Shown here one piece after another: positions 21,797-35,500 of a stretch of 64,000 nt of DNA. The notes beneath the pieces are model-generated. The model had not been told where the DNA came from. It did not search any database and saw nothing but the letters and a program-made list of their open reading frames with translations. The DNA lies in NCBI RefSeq assembly GCF_020921035.1, contig NC_063152.1, positions 24,254,887 through 24,318,886 of the forward strand, read 5' to 3'. Source of the stretch: Rhodamnia argentea (taxonomy: Eukaryota; Streptophyta; Magnoliopsida; Myrtales; Myrtaceae). The stretch's first letter is position 1. Each line of letters opens with the position of its first letter. The position numbers and the translations under genes were made by a program.

Positions 21797-22502
21797 CACT
21801 CTTTAAGTAATTCAATATGTTGGTATCGGATAGCTTCATCTACAATGCAGCACATGATATTGTAGTCGTGTAACACGTCACTTGCAAAACAAATGTTGAT
21901 ACTAAGCTGAAATTATGATACTTATCTTGCTTTGATTGATCCTCTGCGAAAAGATTCGAATAATAGCAGCAGGACATTGGCAAATTGCAAGAAGCACAGA
22001 CAGTTACGGGCGGAGTTAGGTCTGCTTCGTTTTCTCTGTTTTCTTTAGTCTTGGAGAACATTTAAAGATGAGCTAGGTCGCTTCGCAAAAAGCTAAGTAA
22101 AGACCGCGGATTTGGTTTCACTTGGAATTTCATTCTGAATCAGTTCGGTAGTACTTGGTTCGTTTTGTTTTAAGAAAAACTGCAGAAAGCTTCCGAACAA
22201 ACCTAGTCAGCCATACCATGGCTGGTTACAAGAGATCAGATCATCACTCATTGCCGTTCCTTCTCTCTAGCATGCTACATATCCAGAAAGCGCCTTGTTT
22301 TATCTCCTAATATCCCTACGTAGGGCAACTGGAGTGAGGGGAAGAAGGAAAAATCTCATTCAATAGGTTGACCCATTGGTTGCAGAGATTAGCTCGGTGT
22401 GCATCACTTGTAACCCATTCCACAGATTCAACTAAATTTAAATAAGATTCTATGCATGAAGTTACCGCAGAAGACCCAGTAATGCTGCTTTGAACTTGAA
22501 CT

Positions 22503-22554
22503 AATAACTAGCCAAAGGTTTTTTTTTTTTTTTTTGGACAATAAGTAGCCAAAG
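22503..22554. mobile_element. Micro-insertion: poly(T) tract within a 15-bp duplication
   Basis: The 15-bp sequence AATAACTAGCCAAAG (22503-22517) recurs with one change at 22540-22554. Between them is only G-poly(T)-GGAC (22 bp). A long target duplication around an A/T homopolymer is the footprint of a severely truncated LINE- or SINE-type insertion, here in reverse orientation. Confidence 0.55.
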
Positions 22555-23029
22555 TTGAATAATAGGGTTTTGGTTCCTTTGGGTGAGTGTGCACAAATTA
22601 GCACTCGGAAGAGGTGGGGTCGAGAGCTCGTTTCTAGCTTTCCGAATTTGACAACTTGTAAAAGCAGAATACCGCAATCAGAATGTACACAGCAAGCAGG
22701 CACACGAGACAATGAAAATGGCAACGTAACGCGATATTGACAAGACTAGTATCAAAATGCATTTATCATTTCCGATACCAGTCGAACTCAGAGCATGTAG
22801 TACCATCCACTATGCTTACTACAATAGCTGGGAGGCTCCTCTTTAACCATTTAGCCAGCCCTTCTGAGAGGAATTCAAATGGGATTCAGAGCAAAAGCCC
22901 GCAAAACTACAGCTCAAAAGGCGTTTCTTATCAAACTTTTGTTCTAGGGTATAACAGCTTGAGTACCTTGTAGCTGAAGATTGAAGAGCAGAAGAAGCAT
23001 AGCCAGCTATCTGCCATTTTGTGCCGACT

Positions 23030-23936
23030 TCATGTTACATTCAGCCTCTCCAGCTTTGCTTTGGCCGAACCGACTTGTTCTGCCAAATAGTCATTATTAC
23101 TACCGGTCATAAAAGCTATGATCGCGGAATGAAAAAGTCTTTCACCCGAACAGTAGGACAGATCACATACTTTGCTCAGATGCTTTCGCCTTCTGGATTG
23201 TCGTTCTAAAGTATATGTTCCCATCTTTCTGATAAACAGACTGACAAAGAAAACAGACACAAATGAACCCCCTCCATTTCTTTCAGGGAAATCAAATTTG
23301 GAATACATGTCAAGAGAGAAAACACTCATTTATCGGGGCAAGGTCACTCAAAACAACAGTTTTCGATCTGTTCTGGCCCTTGCACTTATGTAATCAGATC
23401 AGTCAAACATCGAAGAAATCGCCGCATTATTCTGCAATAATCTTCACATAACGGCATCCGTTTTACGAAGAATTCATTCCTACTGCAGCAAGAGGCTTGC
23501 TTTAGTCTCTCTGAACAATTTTTCTTTTTTTTTTATCCTGAGGAAACAGCAGCTAAACATATGCACTCATTGGGGCTTCTGCTAAGGAGAGGCTACTACT
23601 ATCAAACTTTGAAAAGTGAAAAAAGAAGCAGGATAACCCGTAAAACCGTCCCATTTACGCGCGGATCAGAATCAAAATCGCAGCTTTTGACGATTGAACA
23701 CTCGAAAGAGGGCAGGAAATTACGAAATTAGGGCTTTGAAGGTACCCGAGAAGGCCGAAGACTGTCGAGCTCAGCGATGGCGATCTCATGGTTTCTCACC
23801 TGAATCAGCCACACCATGGCTTTGTGATCAGTGGAAAGCTACAATTTCAGGAAATGCACCACACACAGAGACACTAAGCGCGCGTATGAAGAAGAGAGTA
23901 GACCTGCTTGATGAGATCGCGTTTGGCGTCTTCCAT
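23030..23936 (-). CDS. Small prefoldin-like coiled-coil protein, four exons, 68 aa
   Basis: Exons (minus strand) are 23936-23904, 23799-23746, 23240-23171 and 23079-23030. All junctions are GT-AG and the joined frame is 207 bp with ATG and TGA. The peptide begins MEDAKRDLIKQVRNHEIAI, contains VYQKDGNIYFRTT and ends KAKLERLNVT. It is charged and heptad-like, resembling small plant proteins described as prefoldin chaperone subunit family. Prefoldin-type proteins bind unfolded clients through coiled coils; such a role here is inferred. The exons are each under 75 bp, which is why no long open frame reveals the gene. Exons 3 and 4 lie in unit B of the tandem duplication; unit A has a broken version. 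The upstream region is convergent-free and the gene points toward the EF-hand pseudogene. Confidence 0.82.
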
Positions 23937-24108
23937 CTCTCTCGCTTCTCTCCTTGTCTCTCCTGCTTATTCTGGGATTCGAGTCCCGGCAAACGTCCCT
24001 CGGGGGTCTTGCGTTGTGACTTGTCTGTGCTCTGCACAGATTTTGGCTTTTACCTTATAGAGCAAGAACCTTCTTGAAGAAATGTAGCGTTAATTCAAAC
24101 GAAAAATC

Positions 24109-24705
24109 CTTGTCGCCTAAAATTTATTCTAAACCTTTCGATTTAATTAATTTAGTCACTTTTTAATAATTTTTTAATTATTTCAATTCCATATTTTTTT
24201 TAATTTATTTTTATTTTTTTTTTCTTATCCTTGTATTATTTTAATTTTTCCACTGTAGCTGACTAGGGTCATTGGAGCTTGCCCGCCAACTAGACAAAGG
24301 CTACAAAGTCCTCACTCGGCCTTACGCCTCCCCCGACCATCGTCGGTTATGGGCGAGGTGCAGGTGCAAGTGATCGCAAGTGAGGCAAGTGGTGAGGTTG
24401 CCCTCACCCACCTTCACCTGTGCCTTGTCCTAGTAGGTGGTAAGCTCCGGCAACCCTCGTTGGCTACCGTAGAAAAAGAAAGAAAAAAAGAAAAAAATGG
24501 AAATAATTAAAAATAAAAAAAAAAAAAATTTTCAAAGATTATTATAAAAATATATACGTAAACGCCAACTGTGACATGTAGGACGACCAACATCCACGTT
24601 AATAATTTTTGACCTAAATGATCCGGATGGGATAAATTAGCAAAACGTGAAATTATTTTTGACTAAATTAATCCAATTGAAAAGTTTAGAGCCGAATTGA
24701 CTACA
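24109..24705. mobile_element. Degenerate TIR element with GC-rich core
   Basis: Near the left end (about 24122-24165) TCTAAACCTTTCGATT and AATTTAGTCA pair with inverted relatives near 24655-24700. The centre is GC-rich (GCCCTCACCC-type words) between A-rich stretches. Direct and inverted copies of the AAACTTTTCAATTGGACTAA word also occur downstream to 24790 and at 43.43-43.51 kb. Borders are approximate. Confidence 0.5.
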
Positions 24706-26592
24706 ATTAACACAATATGAAATTTATAAAACGTTTAGTCAATTCAATCATAAACTTTTCAATTGGACTAATTTAGTAAAAAATAATAAAAAGTCCTAAA
24801 TATTTTGTCATTATGTCAATTCAGTCCTAAATTTTTTTTTTGTTTACCAATTGAGTTCTAAACATTTTGTATTTATACCAATTTAGTCAATTCGGCTAAT
24901 TTTGGTCATAAATCATTAACATGGACGCCACCCATTGCACGTGTAAATGCTGGTCTTGAGTGAACAATTATTTACTAAGCATTTTAATGTATTTTTTTAT
25001 TTTTATTTTGTATTTTTTTTTTCCTGTTTTTTCTTTTTCTTTCTTTTGTTTTTCCTACCCTTCCTTCTTTCTCTAGTTCTTTTGGATCACATTTTTCCTA
25101 CCCTTCCTTCTTTCTGGGCTAAGTTTGGTAACTAAAAAAAAATGTGTTCAAAAGCTTTGATAAAAACTCGTCTTTGAAAGTATGAAGGAGTAGTCCGGAA
25201 CAAAGGGTTGCAAAAGTGTTCATTTTGGTTATAAATGGTGTTAAAGCTTTGATAAAAGTGTTAAAAAGAAACAGTATTTTGTTTCGTACTCAAATGTTCC
25301 ATTTTGTTCCGACCTTTCACTTTTGGCGTTACTACGCCTCGACTAGACACATTGGCTCGAGATGAGGGCAAGGGAGTGGACCTCGCATGCCAATGACCGG
25401 TAGGGGCAAGCCTGGCTCGCCCATCACCGAGGTCTGGGGATTGGTTGGAGGAAGAAGGAAGGGAAGAAAAAAAAAAACAAAGAAAAATAAAAGAAATAAA
25501 TAAAAAAAATTGAAAATTATTAGCAATTTTACACGTTAGTGTTGGCCATGCCATGGAGGACGGCCAACGTCTATATTAGCCATCTTGGCTATTTATTGGC
25601 CAAATAGACTAAATTGTCACAAATGTAAAAGGCTTAGGACTCAATTGACCAAAAAAATTAGCTAAAAAAAAATTTAAGACTAAATTGATACAATTGCAAT
25701 AAGTTTATGACTTTTTTGGTAACTTTCCCGATTTTTTTTTTTTGTACTTTTTCCTAATCAAATTGAGTCCTACTTTTGTGAAAACCTTGTGTAAACCCTT
25801 TTTTCCCAAGAAATTGATTAAAATCGAAATGATGCATCTCTAATTTGTCTTTGTCAAAATTAAAGCTCCATCTTTATAAGTTTTCACTTTCTGTTTCGAA
25901 TTCCAGAAAACTCCTCAACCCACGCCACCCTTACCATCTACCAACACGATCCAAGGTACCATTCCCCGCTCGGATTTGGGCTTTTAGCCTAGACAAGAAC
26001 AATTTTTGAATAAAAATATAGGATATTACCATAATAAATTCTTTTACACTAGTTGTCTATTAAGAGAAACTCGTCATCCTATGTCATGTTAACATGTTTC
26101 GTGAGCTTTCAAGTGCAAATTTACCTGCTTTGGATTTCTTTTATAGGGCATTTGCCTTAGCAAGCTTGCTGTTCTAGCCACTTGATTCATGGGAACTACT
26201 GAGCATTCAACCCAAATCGTTTAATCAACCAAATAGGTCTGTGCCAACATCCATCTCACACCGCCGGACCGCAGCGCCTGCTCTACAATATAAAACGGCC
26301 TGCGACCAACAGCCTGACTCTGAAATTAGTCCTGGCAACACAGACTTGGCACATCGCGGTGTCCTAGTAAAACCAAATTGTTGCTGCAAAACGACTTCTG
26401 TGCTTCGTTTACCGATCGACATCGAACTATAAACGCGGTGCATGTTAACAAAATGGCGGTCAATAAGGAGAAAATTGTTCCTTAACTAAATACACAATAC
26501 AATCCTAGTCTTTCACCGGTCAATAAATGAAATAACAATTACATCTACAGCAGTCTTAACAATTGCAAAGCCACAAGATGAGAAATAATATG
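24706..26592. other. Intergenic repeats, no gene recognised
   Basis: At 25122-25320 lies a truncated inverted relative of the TIR element at 11733-12167 (shared TTTGATAAAA, GTGTTCAAAAGC and GTTGCAAAA words). At 25330-25730 lies a GC-rich core followed by AATTGAGTCC-type words of the same family as 24.1-24.7 kb. The interval 25920-26590 is unique-looking, probably downstream sequence of SMU1. Confidence 0.4.
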
Positions 26593-29500
26593 TCAAGGCT
26601 TCCACAGTTTCATCGTGCTATCTTCACTGAATGTCGCAACAAGATTACGGTGGGGATGGTGTGTTACCCCGATTACATCCTTTTCATGAACCTGCCAATA
26701 CCAAGGAAAAACTGAGTCTCACACCGTCTTTGCTATTTTTTCTTGTAGAAAGTGAATCACCATGAAGAAGTGCAATGCAAGAAGAATTAGTCCACCCTAC
26801 ATTCTGAAAACAAAAGGTGCAGTTTGCAGTTCATCCAGAATTTCAAATTCCAATTGTGCCCTGTGCACATCTTTGAATCTATAGAGCGAGAGTAATATTA
26901 TCGCGCAAATTTACCAGCCTAGAGGAAACTGTAGCCTAGACAGAGTAACAGTAAGTTACCCCACCACCATTTAAGGAGGAGGAAAGAAAGGGTGTTCAAG
27001 GAATTTCTATTTTACGTCAGCTCTATTGCATAATGCATTCCTTTATAGCCACAAGGGTCTTGGCAGTACGAAGGATGACAGAAAATAGTATCACTCCAAA
27101 CAAACATCGTGAATTTCTGATAGAGATGCAGTCTGAATATTGCATCAGATTTTAGAAGGTTCGAAGAGCCATAATGGGAAAGGAAACTATCATGCTAATT
27201 ATGACTAGCTGAGGCAAGTGCCACAGCTTCTAACTTGTAACATAAAGCAAGCACCACAATGCATGACTTTGCAGTCAAAAGTTCATGAGCGATTCCAAAA
27301 TTCCATGATTTCTTTTGTGGCAAGCTAACAATGATATTACCTTCATAAGATGCTCTAATTTACCAGACTGGTGGCTGAAACAGTACAAGTTCCTGCAAAT
27401 TGTCCATTATAAGTGCAGTTCCATAAAAACTCACAACAATGACTTAGAACAAAAAAATGGCCGATAAAAGGGATGAAACTCATTGATCGCCTGCCATGAG
27501 TAACCATAACAACGGCCCAAAATCCAGTCAATCTAATAACAACAATGACCCAGAATCCAGTCAATCTATTCACATTATTGATGATAACTAAATGATACAA
27601 CTGCTCCACCTTTCGCACGATCAAATAATGAAGAGAACATTTCTTATTCAACCTAGTCAATGGACTATCTTATGATTGGCCACTAGTCAACAGTATTCTT
27701 TTTAAATATGAGATACTAATTTTCCCTAATATTAATATCAACACTGTTAGAACACCAACTAGAAGCTTAAGTTGATAGGTGGAGGGAAATTATGTGAAAA
27801 TAAGGCCAACTAAACCCCATGGACAAGCAATGTGGGATACTTTAACACCCTCTCACAATGTTATCAGAAGACTAAACCTGCTGGTTATCCGGTAATATCT
27901 CTGCGAAAGATTCATAGAATGGGTCTGTTTGACTAGTCGGCTCAAGTAGAGTGACACTATGTCAAACCCACAAGTTTCAAGCATTATAATCTAATTAGCT
28001 TACATAGGTTCAGACTAAAAAAGAATTACAAATTGTCAGCAGTTCCCACAAATCTCATAGCATACAGTTTTAACTGCTCCAAAACAGAAGTCCAGTATCA
28101 GCAATTCACTGGACAAGGGAAACAACACTCCTAAAGAAAAGTCGGCACTCACTAGTATCCTGTAACTTCCATATTTTGTGCTTTCTTTTACGTTTGTTTT
28201 CATATTCCAATTTTTGGATTGGTCTAGTGGCCAGCGTATGGGATGGGGTAGTCCTTCCCTTCTGCCTTAAAATAGAGCTGATACCAGTATTAGCTATCAG
28301 GAAAAACTTCACAAGCTGGACTAGCAGTCATCAATAAAGCAAATTAGGTGATAAATAAGCAATGAACTATAACCAAGTGTGAAAAAGGACTGTTAATGTT
28401 TTTTTTGGTAAGGAAGGACTGTTAATGTTCATTTCAACAATATTGAAGAAATTTGCTTATGTGCTTGCACGAGTCGCCGAACAATGCACAATAGTGCACT
28501 GGATTGTGAATCGTGATGCTCCAACACAGAATACCAAAAAGAAAAATCAAAAGGCAGCAGCAATCAAGACTCCACCTGTCTTCACCGACACAGTAAATCC
28601 ATTCGCCTTTTGGTGATACACAGGCTGCCACAAAATCTCCACCCTCTCTTTTACCAGATGAAAGACTCTTCACCACCTGTAGAGGAGTTTCCCAAAAGAA
28701 TAACTTTGTTTGCTGATGCGAAAACAGAGAAAACTAAATTACATAGCCTAACTTGTTTGCCTTCCCACTTATGACCAACTAACAGATCTTGCAAAAAGGG
28801 GCCAAGGACAATGCAAACAAGAAATACTGTGCCAATATCATAACCCGAAAGTGATATCAGAACAAATAGTGAGGAAAAGACAAAAACAACAAACAAAAAT
28901 AGATGCAATTCTTCTCTGCCCATAAGTATTGATGCTTCCATCCAGATCTACTATATCCTTTAGCTTAACTGGTGGTTCAGCCAGTTAAGGTGTGGCAGTG
29001 GGAAGCCAAATTTAGGATATACCACGCTAACATATCATTTCACACCAAATACAGAAGTGACAGCAAACAAGAAGCAAAACATGGTTAGAGGGGCACAGCT
29101 GCCATGAGGCATCATGTCAACTTCAGATCACATCATACAATGCTTTAGTGAATGCATGTCTTCAACTCATTAAGTGGATAAACCTTTGTTCTGAAGTAAT
29201 TTATATTTGCTAGCATGCTCGACCACTAGGTTAGATCAAATTAAAAGGAACCAAAGAAGAAAAAAGGATGTAATTATAATGAAATGATGGAGCAATCTCA
29301 TGCAACAATAGTAGTGCTGCAACTGAGTGAATGGCTGCTGATATGGACTTCAAAATAATTGCAATAGTCAACAGATCTTAATATGATTCCAGTACCTGTC
29401 CCTGAAGAGTCATGATATAAATTGAAGACGTCTTATTGCAAACAACAATGTGATCAGCATTCTTTGGGAAGAGATGAACAGAATTAACAGAAGCATCACC

Positions 29501-32500
29501 TCCCTGAAAGTCAGATAGGAGCAAACCAATATTAGGCAAAAAAATAGACATCGCAAAAGAAAATAAAAACATGCATTTCAGGAATGATTACCCTCAAAGG
29601 AGGTGGAGGCTTGAATGTTTGAAGACATTCTGAAGTCTTAACATCCCAGACCTATAAAGCTCAAATAGGATCAGCAGCTTACTAAGAAAGGAACCCTTTT
29701 AAATCTTGAGAAACAATAGTACTACCTTTACAGTACAATCACTTGAGGCAGTAATAACACGATTGCCATCATTGCTAAATATTGCATCATTGACATAAGA
29801 TGAGTGGCCTCGAAACTCTTTCAGCTGCTTCCCAGATTTAAGGCCATGGATTCTGCATCACCAGAGTTTGCATGAAGTTCGTAATCATATGACAAAAGCA
29901 ACAAACATCCAAGTTTTCCCAAAGATCGTGGCAGTTGAATGAAAGGTTGCATGTTCCCAAGTCAGCAAACATCTTTATTCCGCTGCCTAACACAAGTATG
30001 GGTGACTAATTCTATATTAATGATTTCTCTGTGGTTCCAAATTTCTTATCAAAATCATCCAATCCAGGCCTTCAACACAATGATAGTCAAGAATGAACAG
30101 GATACTCAAAATAAGATAACAAAAGCATATCAAACAGATAATATGAGGTACAAAGTTTCATGTTCGAACAACTTGTAAACAAGAAGCTCCACAAAACAGT
30201 GATTACCTGGCTGTGCCATCAAAGGAGGTACTGAGTAACTGGCTGCCATCACGGGAGAAGAGGAGACTTGTGACACCCTGAGAATGTGCACGTTCAAGAC
30301 GACGCAAGCATTGACCTGTTCTTATTCGCCAAACCTGAAATAGCAGCAACTATTAACCACAATACCAAAGAGGTGGGTATTAAGCTTATCGCGTTACAAA
30401 CAATGATGCAATCATGGACACCAGTGAAGGGCTGTAAGATACAGACACAATAGCCACTCATCAAGCTGATTAGGATACTGCCGATTTCTTTAACAGCAAA
30501 AAGTTTCTATAAATCTAAGACGTGTTTTCCACCAACTAGTAAATAAGAAGCTTGACAAATCAGTCACTTCCTGCGTATGCAACATAGCAACACACAAAAC
30601 TTCATGTTACAAGAAGCACCAGTTCTTGCCTCCTCTCTTTAAGATAACATAACAGTTACATAATCGCCAAAGGAGAATGGCAAAACAGATCAATTCCTTC
30701 ACATAAAACCTAATGCTGTCTCTATATCAGTCGGAAGAGAAAGATGCAGAATTTGAAGAAAGTAACTCTTTTTGCTGAAATCTTCCATGCGAGATCTATT
30801 GCTGTCTCTATCAACTTGAAGTGAAAATACAGTAGATGCATCTGCATTTGGATCTTTCACACTCATGTTCTATGCTTTAAAGGTATGCCATTTCCATAAT
30901 TTCAATTGTTTAGTTTTGTTCAACTAACGGCACTCACACCTTCATCACAAGTAACTCTTCCTTTCCCTGTTTGAAGCTTCTTTTAAAGCATAAACACAAT
31001 CTCTATGGCAAAAGTACCAAGGGGGTACCACTCTTACACAAAATGACTACCGGGGGGAAGCCACCCATATACAAAAACTATGAAACAAGCTGTAATTATG
31101 AAATTTAACTTCCCACTGTACCAAAAGCGAAGAGTGTATGACCTCATATATTTCTCAATCACTATTCTCCAGAAGATTCATCTAGAAATGCACATGGAAC
31201 TACTAAAAAGTCGTAAAATCTGAACGTCACTTGAAAAAAAAAAAGCAGCATTTCACACATCTAGTCAATCACTACAAAGAAATTCATAAAGGCTGGGGAG
31301 AGGGAAGAAAATTCACACTGAGTTTACCTCCCTCCACCACCACAACGGGAGACTTACCAATATCTTATTTTTGTAAGATGCAAAATTTTAATTCAATGTT
31401 TGCCAAAAACGGATATTTGTAACACTGGTGGTGAGTTTGAAATGTGATGGTAAATAAAAAGTGACCGTAATTTATTAGTCCGGGCAATTGCTTGTAAGTT
31501 ACCAATGAAATAAGAATCTTATCACACGAAAACACAACAGTAGATTACCACTTGTTTTTAGATCTTACAAGTGAGCACAGAACTGTTTGTAAGTTATCAA
31601 TGAATTAACAACTTTACCACTCACGAAAATAATAATTTTACCACCCGTAAACCTAACAGTAAACTACCCCTTCTTTTGGATTTGACAAGTGGTCACGTAA
31701 CTATTTGCAAGTTACAAATGAAATAATGATTTTACCCTCCACAAACCTAACAGTAGGTTACCCCCTTTTTTGGACTTCAAAAGTGGGTGCGCACAACTGT
31801 TTGTTAGTTACTAATCGAAGAACAATTTTGCCATCTACAAACCTAATAATAAATTACCACTTGCATAAAGATTTTACAAGTGTTCACATAATTTGTTGCT
31901 AGTTATCCATAAAATAACAATTTTACTGTCCACAAACCTAATATTAGATTACCACTTGTTTGTAGATTTTACAAGTGGGTGCTTAACTATTTGCAAATAA
32001 CCAATGAAATAACTTTACTATCTCCATACCAAGCAGTAGATTACCACAAAACCTAAGAATTTAGCTTGAACAGTAAATAAATGACATAGCCAGTATTGAT
32101 GGTTGTAAATAGCTGACACAGTTTGCAAACTACAACCCGTAACCTCATCAGCAAGTCACCGGAGCACAAATTTACCACCATGATTTAGTATTTAAAATTA
32201 GTGTTACATATTTAGCACGTACGCAAATTTTTCTGTTTTCCCAAACGAAATTTGGAATTGCCCCTAGGGTGATATACCCATTAGAATGAGTTCTAGCGAC
32301 AACACCTCTTAATATTGCATGATAAGTATAATGGCAAGAAATAATATATTCTCACGAGCAATTGAAACTTAACTCACTTTGATCTTGCCATCTTGTGACC
32401 CAGAAGCAAGCATCTCTGAGTCTCTACTAAAGTCAACACAAAGGACAGGATCATCATGCATCATGAAGGTCTCCTGCAAAAAACGAAAAGATGTTTTCAT

Positions 32501-35500
32501 TTCCAGAAGTTGTTACCCTACACCATAAGGCTAAAGGCTAGAGCCTACTTTGAGGAGCTTTTAGTTCCTTCTCCCCTTGAAAGCTTTTGCTTTCACACAT
32601 TCAAAGTGCATTGGACAAGAACATTAAGCACAAAAAAGGAGCGGCTTCTTGATGCAAGAGACATAGGTAAATTTACGCACTAACTAAATAAACTTAAGAA
32701 CAACCTTTAGGTGCATTGTTGGCATGAATTTAAGAACTATGGCTCTTGCACAAAAGTTGAATAGAGGCCATAAGAAAAGTCACAGCAATGTTAAGCCAGA
32801 GACTGCCAAAGCATAAGAAGAAATTACCTCCAACAAAAATCTAAGACTTTCTTAGTTAGATAACATGACCAATTGTTCTTCAGCCTCCTATGAACTCCAT
32901 GTTAAGAATATTCGAAAAGACCATATCCTACAATACAAGGGAATTTTCATCCTCATTGCACCGGTGAATTGAAGTCCATAGCTTCGACCTACCACCTTAG
33001 CGAATACTCTATTGTTTAACTGACCACAGTTTGGAAAGTGGTATCTTGTCATTCAGACATAACCTGTACTAAAGGAACATCGCACTTACAAAAGGAAAAG
33101 GACTTAAACCATTGTATTTCATACATAGAAGCTAGATGTCATCAGGCATCAAAAGATAATTTAGCCTGGCATATAAATAGATAAAAGAAAGCATCGTCGA
33201 GCCTAATCACACGATGCCTTTCTGAAGGGAAGTAAAACCATTCACAATTTTTTTTTTCTACCATCAGGACAAAACAAGCATGAATCTCCCACAAAAGTTA
33301 CAGAAAGTAAGCACTCACATCAGCCTGATACTGAAGATCCTTTTTGAGCTTCCCACTCATGTAATCCCAGACCTAGCCACAACAACAGATGGAATCATAT
33401 TTTCTTTTTTCTTTTTTTTCTGTCGACAAATGTAACTAGATTTTCTTAACTCACTTACCTCAATGAATCCATCGACAGAGCAAGAAACAAGAAACTGTCC
33501 ATCTGGTGAGAACCTAGCGCACTCTGCATGACTTTTGGTTCCAAACTGCAGTATAGCAGCATGAAGCACATGACATTGGAAGTTTATGTACAAAATTTCA
33601 TGACTACTACAAAATTGTCAGCAGATTTTCCAAAAATTTAATGTTGACATTGTTAGTAGAGTCTGGTATCTGATCACAAAAAAGCGCAAGTTTCATTCGA
33701 GAAATCTTCTGCAACATTCTTCTGCATTTCATCAACACTGTAACCATTCTGTTGTTTTCCACTATGTACAAAGTTTCGTGACTACTAAAATTATCAACAG
33801 ATTATCCGAAAAATGAATGTTGACATTATTAGTAGAGTCCGGCATCTGAACACAAAATAGTGTAAGTTTCATTCACGAAATCTTCGCCACCATTCTTCTG
33901 CATTGCACGAACATTGTAAAGACTGTTGTTTTCCACTATTTGAAGCTTTCATCTACATTTGTCTTTAAGATTTAACTTGACATAACTACAGCAATTCATT
34001 CACAAAATGGGCATCGAGGAAAAAGAGTATGCCCATCGTATTCTAGTCATGGTGGTGGTTGTATCAGGTTCCTGCTTTACATTGTTACTTTAGAAATATT
34101 GATTCGAGCAATTTGATAACAACTACTTTGTCTCAACTGAAGTGTCAAAAATAGAGTTCATCAAGTTCCAATCAACCAAACTTTGTGCTCCTATGATGTT
34201 CATGATGGGTGAACTCATTTTTCTTATCATTGGAAGAGACAAAATTTGATTGGAGTGGCACCGAATGATTGCCAACCCTATACAACAATCATCACAAGAT
34301 ATATACACGTCTAACAGTATAATCAACTTGAACAGCATACAAATTGTAAATAGGATAATACCATAACTGTAAATCATCATATAAGCGTAACATAAAGATG
34401 ATAGTTGTTGATCGGATGACATGAAGACATTACAGAGTACTGTTATTCGTAACTAGTGAACAAAAATACAACCCTGGGTTCATTAGAGGGTTTTTAGAGA
34501 ACACAGAGGTTCACATTACTTATGTAGAAACAATGAGAGACATTCATAATTAAGTTGTGACTTCTGTTGGAGGAAGAACAAAGGATGCCCCAATAATAGG
34601 GATATTACCTGATGTATACTCTTGCTGAGGATATCACACCGGTGGATTACAATTAATGTGAAGCTAGAACCATACAGGAAAACTTTGGAATCCAAGGGCT
34701 TCTATTTGAGTTGTGATGTTTACTAAACTAAGCGACTCAAATGAAGTATTAGCAAAAATTGTCACTTGGAGATACCAAAGTAAGCAATTTCAGTATCCAT
34801 TTTACAAAGGAATGGAGAATTTGTCATGGAACCAATCAACTACATGCAAACAGGATGGATATAATAAAGCGCATTTGGTATCTTGCATGACAAAAAATAC
34901 CACCTAAGCTTAGGGAAATTCTATTGGACAAACATTAACAACAGCAATACTGAATCCCACAGAATGATGCTGGCCAAAGTCAATTGCACATGACATTAGT
35001 ACAGCGAAAATGAGAATGCTTCCAAGCACATGTGCATACACAAAAGAGGTAGAATCAGAATAAATGCATTGGAAGTCAAATGACGGTGGCAGTAGGAAAG
35101 ATTGGCGTGGTTCTACTTGATGATACGATTAACCAATCTGTTTATAATGATTTGGACATGTGAAGATAGACTTTAATGTCTATAAAGATTAACATGTGGC
35201 ATTATGGGCAACACAGAGGGTAAGGGGGACTAAAGAACAACAAAAAAGACAGGCGGATACTTTGAAGAGAGATTTTCGGCCCTTTTTATATTGAGGAAGT
35301 ATATGCTATACTACATAAGGAAATTCCCTAAAAGAATCCACATAGCAAACCCCACTTAGTGGTGGTTACTACTGTATCAGTCATCAGTCTCCATCATGTC
35401 AAATGTCGCAGACCAGTTTTGAGCACAAGAAAGTTAATTTTAATCTAGAAAGTTTCGATGGGTGAGAAAAAAGTTCTATGTGAAAGAAATGAAGCAGAAA

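Larger units (their letters stand above)
20473..23243. repeat. Tandem segmental duplication, unit B
   Basis: This is the colinear partner of unit A, separated from it by about 0.2 kb. It carries a decayed EF-hand copy and the intact 3' exons of the small prefoldin-like gene. Confidence 0.82.
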
